Of a stretch of 64,000 nt of DNA, positions 59,736-64,000 are shown piece by piece. The notes under the pieces are model-generated. The model worked only from the letters and a program-made list of their open reading frames with translations, did not search any database and had not been told where the DNA came from. A program made the translations under genes and the position numbers. The first letter of the stretch is position 1; each line of letters begins with the position of its first letter. Source of the DNA: Martinezella lusitana (GTDB taxonomy: Bacteria > Pseudomonadota > Alphaproteobacteria > Rhizobiales > Rhizobiaceae); assembly GCF_016901135.1 (NCBI RefSeq), contig NZ_JAFEVL010000075.1:372001-436000 (forward strand). Reading direction: 5' to 3'.

Positions 59736-60621
59736 CGTCATCTCGCCCGCCGTGCCAAGCTCGCCCTCCCGGATGGCGAAACGCGTACGAGCATTGCTCT
59801 CCCAGCCGAAGGTCATCTTCGGCGGCGGCTCCATCCTGATCCTGATCATTCTCGCTGTTTTCGCGCCCTATATCGCGCCAAAGGATCCGTTGGAGCAGGA
59901 CCTGATGTCCGGCACCCTGCCGCCGATCTGGGTCGATGGCTCCGATCCGGGCTTCCTGCTGGGCACGGATGATCTGGGCCGAGACGTGCTGTCCCGCGTC
60001 ATCTTCGGCACGCGTATCGCACTGACTGTCGCCTTCGTCGCGGCAGGGCTCGCAGCATTCATCGGTACGCTGCTCGGCCTTCTCGCCGGCTGGTACGGCG
60101 GATGGATCGACAAAGTGATTTCGCGCCTTGTCGATATCTGGATGGCCTTCCCGCCCGTGCTACTGTCGATCCTGCTGGTCGCCGTCTTCGGTTCCGGCGT
60201 GCATTCGGTCATCGCAGCCATCGTCATCATCGACTGGACCCGCTTCTGTCGCGTCGTGCGATCGGAAACGCAGGCTCAGGCGCGGATGGATTATGTGACG
60301 GCGGCCCATACGATCGGCTTTTCGCGGGCCAGGATTCTCTTCAGCGAAATCCTGCCCAATGTCATGCCGGTCCTGATCGCCCTCGTCAGCCTGGAAATGG
60401 GCATCGCCGTCATCGTCGAGGCCATCCTGTCCTTCGTCGGCCTCTCCGTCTCCTCGGACACGCCGACCTGGGGCGGCATGATCGCCGAGGGCCGGCAGAT
60501 CATCTATGAAGGATGGTGGGTGCTGGTCGTGCCGCTGATCGCCCTCTTCGCGACCGTACTTGCCTTCAACCAGCTTGGCGACGGGCTGCGCCGCGCCCTC
60601 GATCCGGTGATGCGCCGATGA
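59728..60621 (+). CDS. ABC transporter permease, DppC/OppC type
   Basis: 297 residues. An N-terminal cytosolic stretch and TM1 (VIFGGGSILILIILAVFAPYIAP) precede the family motif LLGTDDLGRDVLSRVIFGTRIAL. The EAA loop is DYVTAAHTIGFSRARILFSEILPNVMPVLI (motif text), followed by SFVGLSVSSDTPTWGGMIAEG. Overlaps both neighbours, so the whole importer is translationally coupled. Confidence 0.94.
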   Translation: MADVISPAVPSSPSRMAKRVRALLSQPKVIFGGGSILILIILAVFAPYIAPKDPLEQDLMSGTLPPIWVDGSDPGFLLGTDDLGRDVLSRVIFGTRIALTVAFVAAGLAAFIGTLLGLLAGWYGGWIDKVISRLVDIWMAFPPVLLSILLVAVFGSGVHSVIAAIVIIDWTRFCRVVRSETQAQARMDYVTAAHTIGFSRARILFSEILPNVMPVLIALVSLEMGIAVIVEAILSFVGLSVSSDTPTWGGMIAEGRQIIYEGWWVLVVPLIALFATVLAFNQLGDGLRRALDPVMRR

Positions 60622-61490
60622 CTGCGCCGCTTCTCTCCATAACGGGCCTGAATGCCGTGTCCGACCGCGACGGGGGCGCGCCGATCTTGCGCGATGTCTC
60701 CGTCACGCTCGAGCGCGGCGAAGTGCGCGGCCTCGTCGGCGAAAGCGGCGCCGGCAAGTCGACCATTGCCAAGGCCTTGCTCGGCATTCTGCCGCGCGGC
60801 GTCCGCATCACCGGCGGCTCCATCCTCTTTGAGAACCGTAACCTTCTGGCTCTCTCCGCTAGGGAATTGCGCGACATCATGGGCAGCGATATCTCGCTGA
60901 TCCCGCAGGATCCGCAGACCGCGCTCAATCCCGGCCGCCGCATCGAGGCTCAGCTGACCGACGGCCTGCGGCTGAAGCGGGGCATGTCGTCGCGCGATGC
61001 CCGACAGCGCGCGCTGAAACTGCTCGATGAAGTGCATATCCGCGATCCCGAACGCGTGCTGCGCGCCTATCCCCATGAATTGTCCGGCGGCATGCGCCAG
61101 CGCATACTGATTGCCGCCGCCTTCGCGCTGGAGCCGAAACTGGTCGTGGCCGACGAGCCGACCACGGCGCTCGACGTCACTGTGCAGAAGCAGATCCTGC
61201 GGCTGATCCGCGGCCTGCAGGAGGCGCATGGCACGGCCGTCATCTTCGTCACCCACGATCTCGGCGTCGTCGCCCAGATCTGCGATAGCGTGACATTGCT
61301 CTACGCCGGCAAGGTCATCGAACAGGGCAAAACCGGCGATGTGCTCGCGCGCCCACAACACATCTACACGAAATCGCTGCTGTCGGCCGGCCCGCGTTAC
61401 GACCGGCCGGATGCCGGGTTGACGCCGGTGCCGCAAGCCGTCTTCGAACAACTGCGCCGAGAGATCGGCATTCCGGAGGGCGGCCAATGA
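60618..61490 (+). CDS. ABC transporter ATP-binding protein, DppD/OppD type
   Basis: 290 residues. Walker A is VGESGAGKST, Q-loop ISLIPQDPQTALNPGRRI, signature LSGGMRQRILIAAAF and Walker B LVVADEPTTALDVT. The ATG at 60618 overlaps the permease stop by four bases. The longer frame upstream lies inside the permease gene and is not needed. It ends four bases into the second ATPase gene. Confidence 0.94.
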   Translation: MTAPLLSITGLNAVSDRDGGAPILRDVSVTLERGEVRGLVGESGAGKSTIAKALLGILPRGVRITGGSILFENRNLLALSARELRDIMGSDISLIPQDPQTALNPGRRIEAQLTDGLRLKRGMSSRDARQRALKLLDEVHIRDPERVLRAYPHELSGGMRQRILIAAAFALEPKLVVADEPTTALDVTVQKQILRLIRGLQEAHGTAVIFVTHDLGVVAQICDSVTLLYAGKVIEQGKTGDVLARPQHIYTKSLLSAGPRYDRPDAGLTPVPQAVFEQLRREIGIPEGGQ

Positions 61491-62335
61491 GCACTTCCGA
61501 TATTCTTCTGTCCGCAAAGGGGCTCGAGGTCACTTACGGCGCCAGACGTCGCCTGTTTGGGCCCGCTGCCGGCGGCAACAAGGTTTTGCACGGCGTCGAT
61601 ATCGACATCCGTCGCGGCGAAACCGTCGGCATCGTCGGCGAAAGCGGCTCAGGCAAGACGACGCTCGGCCGTGCCCTGCTCCGGCTGGTCGATGTCTCCG
61701 CCGGCTCCATCCATTTCGACGGCACCGACATCACGCGCCTGCCTGATAGCGAAATGCGCCCCCTGCGCCGGCGCATGCAGATGATCTTCCAGGATCCGAT
61801 GGCCTCGCTCAACCCGCGCCACACGATCCGCCGCATCCTAGTCGAACCGCTGCTCCTGCACGGACTGGCCTCGGATCGCAAGGAGGCCGAACGCCGCGTC
61901 GCCGTCATCCTCGAGCGCATGACGCTGCCGCAGAGCTGCCTTGACCGCAATCCGCACGAGCTCTCCGGCGGCCAGCGCCAGCGCATCGGCATCGCCCGCG
62001 CCGCCCTGCTGGAACCGGATTTTGTGCTCGCCGACGAGATCGTTTCCGGACTCGACGTGTCGACGCAGGCGCAAGTGCTGAACCTGTTGAAGGAACTGTC
62101 GCGCGACCTCGGCCTTTCCATGGCCTTCATCAGCCATGACCTCTCCGTCATCCGCGCGATTTGCAACCGCGTCTATGTGATGCGCCACGGCCGTGTGGAA
62201 GAGGAAGGCGATTGCGAGCGCGTCTTCGCAGCACCCGCCTCCGGCTACACGCGCATGCTGCTCGACGCCATTCCGCTGCCGGAAATCGATCCGACCTGGC
62301 TCGGCCGCGACGCGGGACAGGAGGACGCCGCCTGA
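61487..62335 (+). CDS. ABC transporter ATP-binding protein, DppF/OppF type
   Basis: 282 residues. Walker A is VGESGSGKTT, Q-loop MQMIFQDPMASLNPRHTI, signature LSGGQRQRIGIARAAL and Walker B FVLADEIVSGLDVS, where Ile replaces the usual Pro after the catalytic Glu. It overlaps the first ATPase gene by four bases, and completes the importer. Its stop is 13 bases from the stop of the convergent CoA-ligase gene. Confidence 0.93.
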   Translation: MSTSDILLSAKGLEVTYGARRRLFGPAAGGNKVLHGVDIDIRRGETVGIVGESGSGKTTLGRALLRLVDVSAGSIHFDGTDITRLPDSEMRPLRRRMQMIFQDPMASLNPRHTIRRILVEPLLLHGLASDRKEAERRVAVILERMTLPQSCLDRNPHELSGGQRQRIGIARAALLEPDFVLADEIVSGLDVSTQAQVLNLLKELSRDLGLSMAFISHDLSVIRAICNRVYVMRHGRVEEEGDCERVFAAPASGYTRMLLDAIPLPEIDPTWLGRDAGQEDAA

Positions 62336-62348
62336 AAAGGCGGCATCC

Positions 62349-63959
62349 TTACTTCAAGCGAAAGCGCTGTATCTTGCCGGACTCCGTCTTCGGCAAGGCA
62401 TCGACGAAGATGATCGACCGGGGATATTTATAGGGTGCTATGACAGCCTTGACGTGATTTTGCAGCGCCTTGACCAGCAGATCAGATCCAGTCACGCCGG
62501 ATACCAGCACCACATGCGCCTGAACGATGTGGCCGCGATCCTCGTCCGGCTTGCCGATCACGGCGCATTCGAGCACGTCGGCATGCGACAGAAGCGCTGC
62601 TTCCACTTCCGGCCCGGCAATATTGTAGCCGGCCGAAAGAATGATGTCGTCGGAGCGCGCGGCGAAATGGAAATAGCCTTCCTCGTCCTCGATGAAGCTG
62701 TCGCCCGTCAGGTTCCAGCCGTCTCGGACATAGTCAGCCTGCCTGTTATCGGCGAGATAGCGGCAGCCGATCGGCCCGCGAACCACCAGCTTGCCGATCG
62801 TGCCGCGCGGCACCTCATTCATGTCGTCATCGACGACGCGCGCCTCATAGCCCGTCAGCGGCCTGCCTGTACAGTTCGGTCTGGCATCATCAAGCCGATT
62901 GGAAATGAAGATATGCAGCAGCTCGGTCGAGCCGATCCCGTCGAGGATCGGCTTGCCGGTCTTGCGCGTCCACTCCTCAAAGATCGGTCCGGGCAGCGTC
63001 TCGCCGGCAGAAACCGCAATGCGGAGCGAAGAAAGATCCGCGCCCTCTTCCATGGCGGCCAGTATGGCCCGATAGGCGGTCGGCGCTGTAAAGCTAATCG
63101 TCGCGCCATATTCCTGAATGATCTCGACCATGTTCTTCGGCGAGGCATTTTCGAGCAGGGCGGTTGACGCTCCGAAGCGCAGCGGGAAGACAACCAGACC
63201 GCCCAGGCCGAAGGTAAAAGCGATCGGCGGCGAGCCGATGAAGACGTCATCAGGCGTGACCTGCAGCACCTCCTTGGCATAGGCATCGGCGATGATCAGG
63301 ATATCGCGATGGAAATGCATCGTCGCCTTGGGCACACCTGTCGATCCCGACGTGAAGCCGAGCAGCGCCACGTCGTCGCGCCCGGTTTTCACCGCTTCGA
63401 AACGAACCGGCTTATTGAGGGCTATGCGGTCGAGTTCGGCATCGTGATTGGCCGTGCCGTCAAAGCCGACCACCTGCTTCAGGAAGCGGCTGTCCTTGGC
63501 CGCGGCGACAAGCTCCTCCAGCAGCCTTGTATCGCAAAGCGCCAGCGAGATTTCCGCCTTGTCGATGACCTTCGAAAGCTCTCCCGCCCGCAGCATCGGC
63601 ATGGTGTTGACGGCGACGGCGCCGACCTTGGTTACCGCAAGCCAGCAGGCAATCATCGCCGGATTGTTGCCGGAACGGATGAGAACGCGATTGCCGGGCT
63701 TTACGCCGAAATTTTCGACGAGCCCATGGGCAATGCGGTTGGTCCAGTCCGCCAGTTCCTTATAGGTGCGGCGGCGGCCATTGCCGATCAGCGCCACATG
63801 ATCGCCGAACCCTCGTTCGACCATCCGGTCGCTGAGCTCGAAGCCGGCATTCAGCCATTCGGGATAGTCGAAACCATCCATCAGCAGCTCGGGCCATTCG
63901 CCGAAGGGCGGCAGGTTGTCTCGCGTGAATGTATCGGTATGACCGGTCGGTCCCAGCAT
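62349..63959 (-). CDS. AMP-dependent aryl-CoA ligase (benzoate/2-aminobenzoate-CoA ligase-like)
   Basis: 536 residues of the acyl-adenylate-forming family. The P-loop motif LLGFTSGSTGVPKATMHFHRD, A5-like GIGSTELLHIFISN, A8-like DGWNLTGDSFIEDEEGYFHFAARSDDIILSAGYNI and the catalytic-Lys motif PKTESGKIQRFRLK are all present. The C-terminal KIQRFRLK ending is usual for benzoate- and 2-aminobenzoate-CoA ligases. GGGAGC precedes the ATG. The convergent position beside the ABC importer and near iorAB argues for aryl-acid activation in the same pathway. Anthranilate would fit an indole route. Confidence 0.85.
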   Translation of the reverse strand: MLGPTGHTDTFTRDNLPPFGEWPELLMDGFDYPEWLNAGFELSDRMVERGFGDHVALIGNGRRRTYKELADWTNRIAHGLVENFGVKPGNRVLIRSGNNPAMIACWLAVTKVGAVAVNTMPMLRAGELSKVIDKAEISLALCDTRLLEELVAAAKDSRFLKQVVGFDGTANHDAELDRIALNKPVRFEAVKTGRDDVALLGFTSGSTGVPKATMHFHRDILIIADAYAKEVLQVTPDDVFIGSPPIAFTFGLGGLVVFPLRFGASTALLENASPKNMVEIIQEYGATISFTAPTAYRAILAAMEEGADLSSLRIAVSAGETLPGPIFEEWTRKTGKPILDGIGSTELLHIFISNRLDDARPNCTGRPLTGYEARVVDDDMNEVPRGTIGKLVVRGPIGCRYLADNRQADYVRDGWNLTGDSFIEDEEGYFHFAARSDDIILSAGYNIAGPEVEAALLSHADVLECAVIGKPDEDRGHIVQAHVVLVSGVTGSDLLVKALQNHVKAVIAPYKYPRSIIFVDALPKTESGKIQRFRLK

Positions 63960-64000
63960 TGCCTTGCTCCCGCATTCTTCTCGATCAAATCGCCACGACA

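Noticed and set aside
1..64000. CRISPR array, transposon, prophage, tRNA or rRNA
   Set aside because: I saw no regularly spaced repeats, transposase or integrase motifs, cloverleaf with CCA-like end, or rRNA-like sequence. The repeats present are short palindromic intergenic elements.

Overview
The window looks like chromosomal DNA of an alphaproteobacterium of the Rhizobium group (R. etli / R. leguminosarum-like). The evidence is high GC coding DNA, a rkpK-lpsL pair for UDP-glucuronate and UDP-galacturonate supply, many ABC importers for organic nutrients, and several families of palindromic intergenic repeats of the kind common in rhizobia. The species call is an inference. I see no tRNA, rRNA, CRISPR array, transposase or phage gene. 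Almost all of the DNA is metabolic and regulatory.

Layout. 1-2653: UDP-sugar genes for surface polysaccharide. 2663-11619: a flavin reductase, a creatininase-family hydrolase and a LysR regulator, then an NMT1/THI5-type ABC importer, a cytosine-deaminase-like amidohydrolase, an FAD oxidoreductase and a flavodoxin-fold oxidoreductase. This is probably a catabolic system for a nitrogen heterocycle. 11630-19157: single genes and small operons (methyltransferase, VOC/RidA pair, DMT exporter, small lipoprotein, MhqD/MhqO-like quinone detoxification pair, uracil-DNA glycosylase, and a small AT-richer stretch with a P-loop kinase, a bactofilin-like protein and a NUDIX hydrolase). 19272-23731: a choline-kinase-like phosphotransferase and a dimethylglycine/sarcosine-dehydrogenase-like flavoenzyme, divergent from a DeoR regulator. 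23736-25755: a LysR/YeiH pair. 25718-30361: a GGDEF/EAL protein, then a xylonate dehydratase with a 3-hydroxyisobutyrate-dehydrogenase-family enzyme.

30707-40824: an RND efflux pump with its adaptor, an alpha/beta hydrolase divergent from a LysR gene, an ECF sigma factor with a SnoaL-like tail divergent from a carboxymuconolactone-decarboxylase-family gene, and an AraC/EamA pair. 40872-47128: a GntR-led set of two PLP enzymes, an HpcH/HpaI aldolase and an amino-acid ABC importer that lacks its ATPase here. 47138-63959: a large cluster with two MarR regulators, two PYROXD2/phytoene-desaturase-like flavoproteins, a cyclase-family (kynurenine formamidase/isatin hydrolase type) enzyme, an indolepyruvate:ferredoxin oxidoreductase (IorA, IorB), a complete peptide-type ABC importer and a benzoate/2-aminobenzoate-CoA ligase-like enzyme. 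It reads as an uptake and degradation system for an aromatic or indolic compound.

The most interesting signals are regulatory. A 15-bp palindrome, CAAWATCATATWTTG, occurs both upstream of iorA, where it covers the -10 element of a good sigma-70 promoter, and in the divergent flavoprotein/cyclase promoter region, so one MarR protein probably controls the aromatic cluster. A pair of back-to-back ECF41-type promoters lies between the ECF sigma gene and its partner. Good candidate operators also sit at the LysR/NMT1, DeoR, GntR, MhqO-like, MarR and AraC promoters.
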